The notes below the pieces were generated by a model. It was not told where the DNA came from, did not search any database, and was given only the letters and a program-made list of their open reading frames with translations. Positions 19,102-27,255 of a stretch of 64,000 nucleotides of DNA are shown here, one piece after another (within the stretch, counting starts at the first letter, position 1; every line of letters begins with the position of its first letter). The stretch is from Streptomyces eurythermus (lineage in GTDB: Bacteria > Actinomycetota > Actinomycetes > Streptomycetales > Streptomycetaceae): assembly GCF_014649115.1 (NCBI RefSeq), contig NZ_BMSK01000003.1, forward strand, positions 469,419 to 533,418, read 5' to 3'. The position numbers and the translations under genes are program-made.

Positions 19102-20300
19102 CCGCCATGGGCGCGCTGGAGGAGGCCCGGGAACTGCTGCGCGAGTTCCCGGTCGTGGACGGCCACAACGACCTGCCGTGGGCGCTGCGCGAGCAGGTCC
19201 GCTACGACCTCGACGCCCTGGACATCGCCGGGGACCGCCGCGACCGGCTGCACACCGACCTGCCGCGGCTGCGCGCGGGCGGGGTCGGCGCGCAGTACTG
19301 GTCGGTGTACGTGCCGGCCGAGCAGCCGGACCCGGTCGCGGCCACCCTGGAGCAGATCGACTGCGTCCGCCGGATGCTCGAGCGCTACCCGGCGGACCTG
19401 GCGCCCGCGCGGACCGCCGCCGACCTGGAGACGGCCCGCGCCGAGGGCCGTATCGCCTCCCTCATGGGTGCCGAGGGCGGCCACTCCATCGCCAACTCCC
19501 TGGGCACCCTGCGCGCCCTGCACGCGCTCGGTGTGCGCTACATGACGCTCACCCACAACTCCAACGTGGACTGGGCGGACTCCGCGACCGACGAGCCCCG
19601 GGCCGGCGGCCTGACCGCCTTCGGCCGCGAGGTGGTCGGGGAGATGAACCGGCTCGGCATGCTGGTCGACCTCTCGCACGTGGCCGCCACCACCATGCGG
19701 GACGCGCTGGACGCCTCCGCCGCGCCGGTGATCTTCTCGCACTCCTCCGCCCGCGCGGTCTGCGACCACCCGCGCAACATCCCCGACGACGTCCTGGAGC
19801 GGCTGCCCGCCAACGGCGGCGTGGCGATGGTGACGTTCGTGCCCAAGTTCGTGCTCCAGGCCGCCGTCGACTGGACGGCCGCCGCCGACGAGAACCTGCG
19901 CGCCCACGGACTGCACCACCTGGACACCAGCCCCGAGGCGATGCGGCTGCACCGCGCCTTCGAGGAGCGCCACCCGCGCCCGGTCGCCACGGTGTCCGTG
20001 GTGGCCGACCACCTGGACCACATGCGCGAGGTGGCCGGCATCGACCACCTGGGCATCGGCGGTGACTACGACGGCACCGCGTTCACCCCGGACGGCCTGG
20101 ACGACGTCTCCGGCTACCCGAACCTCGTCGCCGAGCTGCTGGACCGCGGCTGGTCCCGCACCGACCTGGCCAAGCTCACCTGGCGGAACGCGGTACGGGT
20201 GCTGGGCGCGGCGGAGGACGTGGCCCGCGGTCTCCAGGCCACCCGCGGCCCCTCCCTCGCCACGATCGGGGAACTGGACGGCACACCCGGCGAGAGCTGA
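19098..20300 (+). CDS. Zinc membrane-dipeptidase family (M19) dipeptidase
   Basis: 400-residue amidohydrolase-fold dipeptidase. All expected metal ligands are visible: [12 protein letters not shown] (His, Asp), [10 protein letters not shown] (Glu), [11 protein letters not shown] (His), [17 protein letters not shown] (His) and GIGGDYDG (Asp). It should hydrolyse dipeptides, possibly including D-residue-containing ones. The GTG at 19098 overlaps the purE stop; ATG at 19107 is an alternative. Co-translation with purE is a conserved-looking Streptomyces arrangement without an obvious metabolic reason. A paralogue lacking the metal site follows. Confidence 0.92.
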   Translation: MTAMGALEEARELLREFPVVDGHNDLPWALREQVRYDLDALDIAGDRRDRLHTDLPRLRAGGVGAQYWSVYVPAEQPDPVAATLEQIDCVRRMLERYPADLAPARTAADLETARAEGRIASLMGAEGGHSIANSLGTLRALHALGVRYMTLTHNSNVDWADSATDEPRAGGLTAFGREVVGEMNRLGMLVDLSHVAATTMRDALDASAAPVIFSHSSARAVCDHPRNIPDDVLERLPANGGVAMVTFVPKFVLQAAVDWTAAADENLRAHGLHHLDTSPEAMRLHRAFEERHPRPVATVSVVADHLDHMREVAGIDHLGIGGDYDGTAFTPDGLDDVSGYPNLVAELLDRGWSRTDLAKLTWRNAVRVLGAAEDVARGLQATRGPSLATIGELDGTPGES

Positions 20301-20428
20301 CCGGATTACCCCCGAACGCCCCGCTCACCAGGAGGTCCGGCCCGCTCCGTGCGACCGTGTCGGTACGCCGGCCACAGCCCGTCGCAGCTCACGACCGGCG
20401 TTGCCGCCGACGACGTACGGAGCCCGCC

Positions 20429-21571
20429 ATGGCCGACCTCCAGGACGACATCCCCCGCACGACCGAGGTCGGCGAGGACGACGGCCTGCCGGACGACCCC
20501 TTCCGCCTCCCGCCGGGGGACCTGCCCGCCGGGGAGGTGCCGGCAGAGGACGTGTCGGCCGGGGACCTGCTGGAGCGGGCCCGTGCCCTGCTGGCCGGGC
20601 ACCCGGTCGCCGACGGCTACAGCGGCCTGCCCTGGGCCCTGCGCCACCTGCCCGGCTACGACCTCCAGCTGGGCGAGGCCGCCGTCGACACGGACCTGCC
20701 CCGGATGCGCGCCGGGCACGTCGGCGCGCTGTTCTGGTCGCTGCACCTGCCCGAGGGACCGGCCGGCGAGCGCCCGGTCGCGGCGACCCTGGAACAGCTG
20801 GACCTGGTGCGCTCGGTCGTCGAGACCCATCCGGAGGGGCTGCGCCTGGTGCGCACCGCCGGGCAGGTCATCGACGCCCGCAACCGGGGCCGGATCGCCG
20901 TGCTGCTCGGCCCCGCGCACGGCGCCGCGCTGGACGGCTCCCTCGCCGTCCTGCGCGTCCTGCACGCCCTCGGCCTGCGCGTCCTCACCCTCGCCGGCAC
21001 CGCCTGGGCCGGCGAGTCCGGGCTCACCCGGTTCGGGGAGGAGGTGGTGCGCGAGATGAACCGGCTCGGGGTGCTCGCCGACGTCACCGGCGCCGGCCCG
21101 GCCACCGTCCAGCGCGCCCTCGCCCTGTCCAAGACACCCGTCCTGTGCACCCGCTCGGCCGCCCGCGCTCTGCGCCCGCACCCCGCCAACCTGTCCGACG
21201 ACCTGCTGGCCGCCCTGGGCGGGGCCAAGGGCCTGTGCATGGTGCCGCTGACCGCCGAGCAGACCGGCCCGGCCGTCCCGGACGTCGCCGACCACCTCGA
21301 CCACGTCCGGGACGTGGCCGGCCCCGAGTGCGTCGGCCTGTCCGGCACCTACGACTCCGGGGCGGTCCACCCGCGCGAACTCGCGGACGCCTCCCGCTAT
21401 CCGCACCTGATCGCCGAGCTGCTCCGGCGCGGCTGGTCCGAGACCGAACTGTCCCTGCTGACCTGGGGAAACGTCCAGCGGGTGCTGCGCAGCGCGGACT
21501 TCACGGCCCGCGCCGCCCAGCACCGCCGGGAGGCACCGACGCTGCGGATCAGCGACCTGGACGCCCCTTGA
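20429..21571 (+). CDS. Degenerate M19 dipeptidase paralogue (predicted non-catalytic)
   Basis: 380-residue homologue of the preceding dipeptidase, collinear over most of its length: PWALR, ADTDLPRMRAG-type [94 protein letters not shown]. Every metal ligand is replaced: HND to YSG, GAEGGH to GPAHGA, LSH to VTG, FSHSSAR to CTRSAAR, GGDYDG to SGTYDS. The frame is intact and codon use is normal, so this is a maintained pseudoenzyme and not a decaying gene. It has an extra acidic N-terminal extension of about 45 residues. ATG at 20429 has GGAG 7 nt upstream. A regulatory or scaffolding role is inference. Confidence 0.85.
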   Translation: MADLQDDIPRTTEVGEDDGLPDDPFRLPPGDLPAGEVPAEDVSAGDLLERARALLAGHPVADGYSGLPWALRHLPGYDLQLGEAAVDTDLPRMRAGHVGALFWSLHLPEGPAGERPVAATLEQLDLVRSVVETHPEGLRLVRTAGQVIDARNRGRIAVLLGPAHGAALDGSLAVLRVLHALGLRVLTLAGTAWAGESGLTRFGEEVVREMNRLGVLADVTGAGPATVQRALALSKTPVLCTRSAARALRPHPANLSDDLLAALGGAKGLCMVPLTAEQTGPAVPDVADHLDHVRDVAGPECVGLSGTYDSGAVHPRELADASRYPHLIAELLRRGWSETELSLLTWGNVQRVLRSADFTARAAQHRREAPTLRISDLDAP

Positions 21572-21575
21572 GCGC

Positions 21576-21968
21576 CTACGACCGCTCGATCCGGGACAGG
21601 CAGAAGGGATGCCCGGCCGGGTCCGCGTACACCTGGAAGTCCTTCTTCTCGCGGTCCTCCAGGTCCAGCGGACGGGCGCCGAGCGCGAGCACCCGCTCGT
21701 GGGCGGCGTCGACGTCCGCCCAGGTCGGGCCCGCGTCGAAGTCGATGTGCAGCTGCTGGCCGTTGCGGTCGGCGCGCGGCCACTCGGGCGGGGTGTAGCC
21801 CTCGGCCCGCTGGAAGGCCAGCCGGGGCCCGTCCGGCACCTGGAGGACGACCCAGTCGTCGTCCTCGGGCTCCGGGGTGCCCCCGGCCACCGCCGCGTAG
21901 AAGGCGGCCAGGCCGTGCGGGTCGGGACAGTCGAGCACGACGTTGCGGAAACGGGCCACGGGTGCCAT
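21576..21968 (-). CDS. VOC-family (glyoxalase-like) protein 1
   Basis: 130-residue glyoxalase/bleomycin-resistance fold protein with two beta-alpha-beta-beta-beta modules: FRNVVLDCPDPHGLAAFYAAVAGG and LHIDFDAGPTWADVDAAHERVLALGA, ending VYADPAGHPFCL. The substrate is unknown. It is close in sequence to the next gene (VVLDCPDP..LA.FYA, RPLD, VYADPAGHPFCL), so the pair arose by tandem duplication. ATG at 21968 follows GGAGGA. Only 4 nt separate its stop from the convergent dipeptidase paralogue. Confidence 0.85.
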   Translation of the reverse strand: MAPVARFRNVVLDCPDPHGLAAFYAAVAGGTPEPEDDDWVVLQVPDGPRLAFQRAEGYTPPEWPRADRNGQQLHIDFDAGPTWADVDAAHERVLALGARPLDLEDREKKDFQVYADPAGHPFCLSRIERS

Positions 21969-21997
21969 GCGTCCTCCGGTTTCTTGTGCGAGGTGTC

Positions 21998-22357
21998 TCA
22001 GCCGGCGCAGAGACAGAACGGGTGCCCCGCCGGGTCGGCGTAGACACGGAAGCTGCGGGACCGGTCGGCGGTGTCCAGCGGCCGGGCGCCGAGCCGAAGC
22101 GCCTCCTTCTCGGCCGCGTCCAGGTCCGGCACGGTCAGGTCCAGGTGGAACTGCTGGGAGTGGTCCGCCGCGGGCCACCGGGGCGGCACGAACCCGGGCG
22201 CCCGCTGGAAGGCGAGCGTCGCGCCGCCGGGTACCCGCAGGTTCACCCACTCGTCGTCCCCCTCCACCGTGCCGCCCAGCACATCGGCGTAGAACCCGGC
22301 CAGGGCGCGGGGGTCGGGACAGTCCAGGACCACGGATTCGAGCTTGGCGAGAGCCAT
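21998..22357 (-). CDS. VOC-family (glyoxalase-like) protein 2
   Basis: 119-residue VOC-fold protein paralogous to the downstream VOC gene, 29 nt away and in the same direction, so probably co-transcribed. Motifs: ESVVLDCPDPRALAGFYADVLGG, LAFQRAPGFVPPRWP, FHLDLTVPDLDAAEKEALRLGARPLD and FRVYADPAGHPFCLCAG. ATG at 22357 has an excellent GAGGAGGT ribosome site. It is divergent from a CGNR zinc-finger gene, with GGTAAC-type repeats in the shared promoter region. Confidence 0.87.
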   Translation of the reverse strand: MALAKLESVVLDCPDPRALAGFYADVLGGTVEGDDEWVNLRVPGGATLAFQRAPGFVPPRWPAADHSQQFHLDLTVPDLDAAEKEALRLGARPLDTADRSRSFRVYADPAGHPFCLCAG

Positions 22358-22372
22358 GACTACCTCCTCGGT

Positions 22373-22435
22373 GTTACCTGTAGAGACGGGTAACCGGTAA
22401 CGGTTACTGCATGCTCCCGCAGAAGGGGTAACGTC
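22373..22435. promoter_or_regulatory. Divergent promoter region with GGTAAC palindrome
   Basis: The 84-nt space between the VOC pair and the CGNR gene holds a perfect inverted repeat, GTAACCG (22390-22396) and CGGTTAC (22401-22407), with GTAA between. Related half-sites GTTACC (22374 onward) and GGTAAC (near 22427) flank it. This clustering suggests operators, most simply for the CGNR protein. Confidence 0.6.
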
Positions 22436-22441
22436 GCAAGC

Positions 22442-22948
22442 ATGAGCGAGAGATCCGCCGCTCCGGGCGGCCTGGCGCTGGTCGAGACGCTGGTGAACAC
22501 GCTCGACATCGAGGCGGGCGCCGACGCCCTGGACACGCCGGAGGTCCGCGTCCGGCTGGGGATCACCGAGGACGGCGTCGCCGAGGCCCGCGAACTGCGC
22601 GAGTCGCTGCGGGCCACGCTGCTCGCCCACGCCGGCCACCCGCCGCACCGCGCCGTGACCCCGCTCGGCACCCTGCTCGCCCGGGCCCCGCTGTACGTCG
22701 CCGTGGACGACCACGACGGCTCCGCCCGGCTGGCCCCCGCCGCTCAGGGCCCGCTGCTCTCCCGGGTCGCCGCCGCCGTCGCCGAGGCGCTCGTCGCCGG
22801 TACCTGGAGCAGGCTCAAGGCGTGCGAGTCCGAGACCTGCCACTGGGCGTACTACGACCGCAGCCCCGCCGGGCGCGGACGCTGGTGCTCGATGCGGGTC
22901 TGCGGCGCCCGCGCCAAGATGCGCCGCTACCGCGCGAAGGGCCCCTGA
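22442..22948 (+). CDS. CGNR zinc-finger protein (ABATE domain), putative regulator
   Basis: 168-residue protein with an N-terminal ABATE-type domain (LALVETLVNTLDIEAGADAL...) and a C-terminal CGNR zinc finger of about 45 residues: KACESETCHWAYYDRSPAGRGRWCSMRVCGARAKMRRYR, with four Cys and a basic tail. The family is thought to be transcriptional regulators of stress or ligand response. It is divergent from the VOC pair and GGTAAC repeats lie between them, so self-regulation and control of the VOC genes is a sensible hypothesis. A strong terminator follows. Confidence 0.85.
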   Translation: MSERSAAPGGLALVETLVNTLDIEAGADALDTPEVRVRLGITEDGVAEARELRESLRATLLAHAGHPPHRAVTPLGTLLARAPLYVAVDDHDGSARLAPAAQGPLLSRVAAAVAEALVAGTWSRLKACESETCHWAYYDRSPAGRGRWCSMRVCGARAKMRRYRAKGP

Positions 22949-22979
22949 CCCCCGGCCCCGATGGTGCACAATGCGCACA

Positions 22980-23020
22980 GCCCCCGGTTCGGCCGACTGA
23001 GCCTCGGCCGAACCGGGGGC
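22980..23020. terminator. Bidirectional terminator
   Basis: Perfect 17-bp stem (22980-22996 with 23004-23020) and a 7-nt loop, between the convergent CGNR and UDP-glucose dehydrogenase genes. Confidence 0.9.
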
Positions 23021-23043
23021 GCCCTGGGCCTCCGGCCCGTGTG

Positions 23044-24387
23044 TTACGCCGTCGGCCGGCCCATCGCCCGGTACGTCCACCCCGCCCGGCGCCACAGCTC
23101 CGGGTCGAGGGCGTTGCGGCCGTCGAGCAGCACCCGGGCCGCCGCCGCCTCGCCCAGCGCCGCCGGGTCCAGCTCGCGGAACTCGCGCCACTCGGTCAGG
23201 TGCAGGACGACATGGGCGCCCCGGACGGCCTCCTCCGCGGTGTCGGCGTAGCCCAGGGTCGGGAAGACCTTGCGGGCGTTGGCCATGCCCTTCGGGTCGT
23301 ACACCGTCACCTGGCCGCCCTGGAGGTGGATCTGTCCGGCCACGTTCAGCGCCGGCGAGTCGCGCACGTCGTCCGAGTCCGGCTTGAAGGTGGCGCCGAG
23401 CACCGCGACCCGCTTGCCGAGGAAGGAGCCGCCGCCGAGCGCCTCCCGGGCCATCTCCACCATCTGGCCGCGCCGGCGCATGTTGATGGAGTCGATCTCG
23501 CGCAGGAAGGTCAGCGCCTGGTCGGCGCCCAGCTCGCCCGCGCGGGCCATGAACGCCCGGATGTCCTTGGGCAGACAGCCGCCGCCGAAGCCGACTCCGG
23601 CGCGCAGGAACTTGTGGCCGATCCGGTCGTCGTGGCCGATGGCCTCCGCCAGCTTCGCCACGTCGCCGCCGGCCGCCTCGCACACCTCCGCCATCGCGTT
23701 GATGAAGGAGATCTTGGTGGCGAGGAAGGAGTTCGCGGCCGTCTTCACCAGCTCGGCGGTCGGGAAGTCGGTGACGACGAACGGCGTGCCCTCGGCCACC
23801 GGCGTCGCGTACACCTCGCGCAGCAGCTTCTCGGCGCGCTCGCCTCGGACGCCGACCACGATCCGGTCCGGGTGCAGGGTGTCCTGGACGGCGAAGCCCT
23901 CGCGCAGGAACTCCGGGTTCCAGGCCAGCTCGGCGTCCGCGCCCGCCGGGGCGTGCTCGGCCAGGTAGGCCGCCAGCCGCTCGGCGGAGCCCACCGGCAC
24001 CGTCGACTTGCCCACGACCAGGGCCGGGCCGCGCAGATGCGGGGCGAGGGAGGCGATCGCGGAGTCCACGTACGACATGTCGCAGGCGTACTCGCCGTGC
24101 TTCTGCGGGGTGTTCACGCACACGAAGTGCACATCGCCGAAGGCGCCGGCCTCGGCCCAGTCCGTGGTGAACCGCAGCCGCCCGGTCGAGCCCTCGATCC
24201 CGGCGACGTGCCTCCGCAGCAGCTCCTGGAGCCCCGGCTCGTACATCGGGGTCTCGCCGCGTTCCAGCAGGGCGATCTTCTCCGGTACGACGTCCAGGCC
24301 CAGCACCTCGAAGCCCAGCTCGGCCATGGCCGCGGCGTGCGTGGCGCCGAGGTAGCCGGTGCCGATCACGGTGATCTTCAGGCTCAT
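23044..24387 (-). CDS. ugd: UDP-glucose/GDP-mannose dehydrogenase family, likely UDP-glucose 6-dehydrogenase
   Basis: 447-residue NAD-dependent enzyme oxidising a sugar nucleotide to the uronate. N-terminal Rossmann motif VIGTGYLGATHAAAMAELG, KSTVPVGS, the WNPEFLREG loop, TAELVKTAANSFLATKISFINAMAEVCE, and the catalytic Cys in GVGFGGGCLPKDIRA. The C-terminal domain includes VLGATFKPDSDDVRDSPAL. ATG at 24387 follows CTGGAG. UDP-glucuronate would feed acidic wall polymers, matching the LCP proteins to the right, though UDP-glucose specificity is not proven by motif. Confidence 0.88.
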   Translation of the reverse strand: MSLKITVIGTGYLGATHAAAMAELGFEVLGLDVVPEKIALLERGETPMYEPGLQELLRRHVAGIEGSTGRLRFTTDWAEAGAFGDVHFVCVNTPQKHGEYACDMSYVDSAIASLAPHLRGPALVVGKSTVPVGSAERLAAYLAEHAPAGADAELAWNPEFLREGFAVQDTLHPDRIVVGVRGERAEKLLREVYATPVAEGTPFVVTDFPTAELVKTAANSFLATKISFINAMAEVCEAAGGDVAKLAEAIGHDDRIGHKFLRAGVGFGGGCLPKDIRAFMARAGELGADQALTFLREIDSINMRRRGQMVEMAREALGGGSFLGKRVAVLGATFKPDSDDVRDSPALNVAGQIHLQGGQVTVYDPKGMANARKVFPTLGYADTAEEAVRGAHVVLHLTEWREFRELDPAALGEAAAARVLLDGRNALDPELWRRAGWTYRAMGRPTA

Positions 24388-24509
24388 GGGTGCTCCAGCT
24401 CGGGTCCGTCGGTCGTGCGCGGTCATGCGGGCCCGAGCATATCCGGGCCGCCGACCGGGCATTTTTCCCGCTGTCGCGTAGGTCACGTAGGCGGGTGAGG
24501 GCCGGACCT

Positions 24510-24575
24510 CTAAAATTTGAGTTACTTAACGGTAATTAGCGTCAGTATCACTGCGTCTTTGGAGCGTGAGAGACC
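24510..24575 (+). promoter_or_regulatory. AT-rich control region of the acyl-CoA dehydrogenase
   Basis: An unusually AT-rich patch (about 24511-24545) precedes the gene. It contains an imperfect palindrome TTACTTAACGGTAA (24521-24534; 5 of 7 positions match), a plausible repressor site. Promoter hexamers are not clear. Confidence 0.35.
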
Positions 24576-25733
24576 GTGGCCGGATCGGCTGACTTCGACC
24601 TGTACCGCCCGTCCGAGGAGCACGACATGCTCCGGGACGCCGTCCGTTCCCTGGTCGAGGCGAAGATCGCGCCGTACGCCGCGGCGGTGGACGAGGAGGC
24701 CCGCTTCCCGCAGGAGGCCCTCGACGCCCTGGTGGCCAACGACCTGCACGCCGTGCACGTCCCCGAGGAGTACGGCGGCTCCGGCGCCGACGCGCTCGCC
24801 ACGGTCATCGTGATCGAGGAGGTCGCCCGCGCCTGTGTCTCCTCCTCGCTCATCCCGGCGGTGAACAAGCTGGGCTCGCTCCCGGTGATCCTCTCCGGCT
24901 CCGAGGAGCTGAAGAAGAAGTACCTGGGCCCGCTGGCCAAGGGCGACGCGATGTTCTCGTACTGCCTCTCCGAGCCGGAGGCGGGCTCGGACGCGGCCGG
25001 CATGAAGACCAAGGCCGTCCGCGACGGCGACCACTGGGTGCTCAACGGCGTCAAGCGCTGGATCACCAACGCGGGCGTCTCCGAGTACTACACGGTGATG
25101 GCCGTGACGGACCCCTCGAAGCGCTCCAAGGGCATCTCCGCCTTCGTCGTGGAGAAGTTCGACGAGGGCGTCTCCTTCGGCGCCCCGGAGAAGAAGCTCG
25201 GCATCAAGGGCTCCCCGACCCGCGAGGTCTACTTCGACAACGTCCGCATCCCCGCCGACCGCATGATCGGCGAGGAGGGCACCGGCTTCATGACGGCCAT
25301 GAAGACCCTGGACCACACCCGCATCACCATCGCCGCCCAGGCCCTCGGTGTCGCCCAGGGCGCCTTCGACTACGCCAAGGGCTACGTCCAGGAGCGCAAG
25401 CAGTTCGGCAAGCCGATCGCCGACTTCCAGGGCATCCAGTTCATGCTCGCCGACATGTCGATGAAGATCTCGGCGGCCCGCGCCCTCACCTACCAGGCCG
25501 CCGCCGCCTCCGAGCGCGGCGACGCCGACCTCACCTACCTGGGCGCCGCCGCCAAGTGCTTCGCCTCCGACGTCGCCATGGAGGTCACCACCGACGCCGT
25601 CCAGCTCCTCGGCGGCTACGGCTACACCCGCGACTACCCGGTGGAGCGCATGATGCGCGACGCCAAGATCACCCAGATCTACGAGGGCACCAACCAGGTC
25701 CAGCGCATCGTCATGGCGCGCAACCTGCCGTAA
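24576..25733 (+). CDS. Acyl-CoA dehydrogenase
   Basis: FAD-dependent acyl-CoA dehydrogenase of 385 residues, full family length. Visible: FAD-binding YCLSEPEAGSDAAGMKT and WITNAG, the ACAD signature around GFMTAMKTLDHTRITIAAQALG, QFGKPIADFQGIQFMLADM, LLGGYGYTRDYPVERMMRDAKITQIYEGTNQVQR, where the Glu of YEGTN is the catalytic base. It introduces the alpha-beta double bond in acyl-CoA (fatty or branched-chain) breakdown; chain specificity cannot be told. GTG at 24576; the ribosome site is weak. A terminator follows. Confidence 0.95.
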   Translation: MAGSADFDLYRPSEEHDMLRDAVRSLVEAKIAPYAAAVDEEARFPQEALDALVANDLHAVHVPEEYGGSGADALATVIVIEEVARACVSSSLIPAVNKLGSLPVILSGSEELKKKYLGPLAKGDAMFSYCLSEPEAGSDAAGMKTKAVRDGDHWVLNGVKRWITNAGVSEYYTVMAVTDPSKRSKGISAFVVEKFDEGVSFGAPEKKLGIKGSPTREVYFDNVRIPADRMIGEEGTGFMTAMKTLDHTRITIAAQALGVAQGAFDYAKGYVQERKQFGKPIADFQGIQFMLADMSMKISAARALTYQAAAASERGDADLTYLGAAAKCFASDVAMEVTTDAVQLLGGYGYTRDYPVERMMRDAKITQIYEGTNQVQRIVMARNLP

Positions 25734-25758
25734 CCGTCCGGGGTTTTCCCGGATTTCC

Positions 25759-25790
25759 GGAAGGCGCCCCTCCAGGCGCCTTCCTTCTTT
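25759..25790 (+). terminator. Terminator of the acyl-CoA dehydrogenase
   Basis: Perfect 10-bp stem GGAAGGCGCC/GGCGCCTTCC with a 6-nt loop, followed by TTCTTT, close to a canonical intrinsic terminator. Confidence 0.88.
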
Positions 25791-25838
25791 ATGTTGGGCG
25801 CGTTCCGACCGTGATCACTTCGAAGGAGACCCGCGCCC

Positions 25839-26672
25839 ATGGCCCTGACCGACCACACCGCGGCAACGGGTGACGAAGGCGTCGCGCGCATGGCCCGGCT
25901 GCGCACCGACGTCTCCCACTCGGCGCGCATCTGGAACTACTGGCTCGGCGGCAAGGACCACTACCGGGTGGACGAGGAAGTCGGCGACCAGATCCTCGGC
26001 TTCGTCCCCGCGCTGCCCCGCTCGGCCGTCGCCGACCGGGCGTTCCTGGCCCGCGCGGTCCGGCACCTGGCCGGCACCGAGGGCATCCGGCAGTTCCTGG
26101 ACATCGGCACCGGCCTGCCCACCGCCGACAACACCCACGAGGTCGCGCAGCGCGTCGACCCGTCCTGCCGGATCGTCTACGTCGACAACGACCCGCTGGT
26201 CCTCACCCACGCCCACGCGCTGCTGACCAGCACCCCCGAGGGCGCCACGGACTACATCGAGGCCGATGTGCGCGACCCGGAGGCCATCCTGCGGGGCGCC
26301 GCCCGGACCCTGGACCTGGACCGCCCGGTCGCCCTCACCCTGCTCGGCATCCTCAACTTCGTCATGGACACCGACGAGGCCGTATCCATCCTGCACCGGC
26401 TCCTGGACGCCGTGCCCTCCGGCAGCTTCCTGGTCGTCTCCCACCCCACCACCGAGGTCGACGGCGAGGCGATGACCCAGGCGGTGGAGTACTGGAACGG
26501 CCAGGGCTCCGCGCCCATGACCCTGCGCAGCCGCGCCGACCTGGCCCGTTTCCTCGACCGGGTCGAGCTGCTGGAGCCCGGCCTGGTCTCCTGCTCCCGC
26601 TGGCGGCCCGCGGCCGGGGAGCCGGAGCCGGCGGAGGTCACCCACTTCGGAGCGGTGGGCCGCAAGCCGTAG
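25839..26672 (+). CDS. SAM-dependent methyltransferase (DUF574 family)
   Basis: 277-residue protein of the actinobacterial DUF574/Methyltransf_19 type. It has the family opening SARIWNYWLGGKDHYRVDEEVGD, the SAM-binding FLDIGTGLPTADNTHEVAQ, VYVDNDPLVLTHAHALL, YIEADVRDPEAIL and ALTLLGILNFV. Substrate unknown; these genes are abundant in Streptomyces. ATG at 25839 follows AGGAGACC. It stands alone between a terminator and the Cys-rich protein gene. Confidence 0.88.
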   Translation: MALTDHTAATGDEGVARMARLRTDVSHSARIWNYWLGGKDHYRVDEEVGDQILGFVPALPRSAVADRAFLARAVRHLAGTEGIRQFLDIGTGLPTADNTHEVAQRVDPSCRIVYVDNDPLVLTHAHALLTSTPEGATDYIEADVRDPEAILRGAARTLDLDRPVALTLLGILNFVMDTDEAVSILHRLLDAVPSGSFLVVSHPTTEVDGEAMTQAVEYWNGQGSAPMTLRSRADLARFLDRVELLEPGLVSCSRWRPAAGEPEPAEVTHFGAVGRKP

Positions 26673-26806
26673 AACGGCGGGCGAGGAGCGGGGCGCGAGC
26701 CGTGGCCCGGGGTGCGGCCCGGGCCCGACGTGCGGGGCGGCGGGAGGGGACGTAGGACGGAAGAACACGGGGTCCGCCCCGGGCCCCCGCCTTCCCAGGA
26801 GGAGCC

Positions 26807-27172
26807 ATGACCCAGTCGCCGGCGATGCCCGCCCTCACGCGGCAGATGCAGGACTGCATCGCCGCCTGCATGGACTGCCACAGCATCTGCGAGGAGACCA
26901 TGAGCTCCTGCATGCAGAAGGGCGGCCAGCAGCAGATGCAGATCATGCGCGCGCTGATGGACTGCTCCGAGACCACCCGGATGTGCGCCGACATGATGAT
27001 GCGCCGCTCGCCCATGCACACCGACATGTGCGCGCTGTGTGCCAAGGCGTGCGACCTGTGCGCCGAGGCGTGCGGCACCATGCCGGACGACCAGCAGCTG
27101 ACGCGCTGTGCCGAGGCGTGTCGCCGCTGTGCCGAGAGCTGCCGGGCGATGGCGGGCGCCGGCCGCGTGTAG
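26807..27172 (+). CDS. Cys-rich four-helix-bundle copper-storage-like protein
   Basis: 121-residue cytosolic protein with 16 Cys, mostly in CxxxC and CxxC spacing along helices (DCIAACMDCHSIC, CALCAKACDLCAEAC, CAEACRRCAESC) and Met-rich stretches (ADMMMRRSPM). This pattern fits the four-helix Csp family that stores many Cu(I) ions inside the bundle; without a signal peptide it would be Csp3-like. ATG at 26807 has AGGAGG upstream. No copper chaperone or CsoR gene is adjacent, so metal identity is inferred from the family only. Confidence 0.85.
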   Translation: MTQSPAMPALTRQMQDCIAACMDCHSICEETMSSCMQKGGQQQMQIMRALMDCSETTRMCADMMMRRSPMHTDMCALCAKACDLCAEACGTMPDDQQLTRCAEACRRCAESCRAMAGAGRV

Positions 27173-27199
27173 CCCCCGCCGTAGCTCCCGCGACGGCAC

Positions 27200-27231
27200 G
27201 GCCGGGGGCACCCGGTCCGGTGCCCCCGGCC
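27200..27231. terminator. Bidirectional terminator
   Basis: Perfect 12-bp stem GGCCGGGGGCAC/GTGCCCCCGGCC with an 8-nt loop, between the convergent Csp-like and LCP genes. Confidence 0.85.
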
Positions 27232-27255
27232 CCCGCTCCCCGGTGCCTAGTTCCC

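Noticed and set aside
20340..20428. Earlier start for the degenerate dipeptidase at GTG 20357
   Set aside because: The AGGAGG upstream is about 25 nt from that GTG, and the extra residues are Arg-rich shadow sequence; ATG 20429 has a well-placed GGAG.
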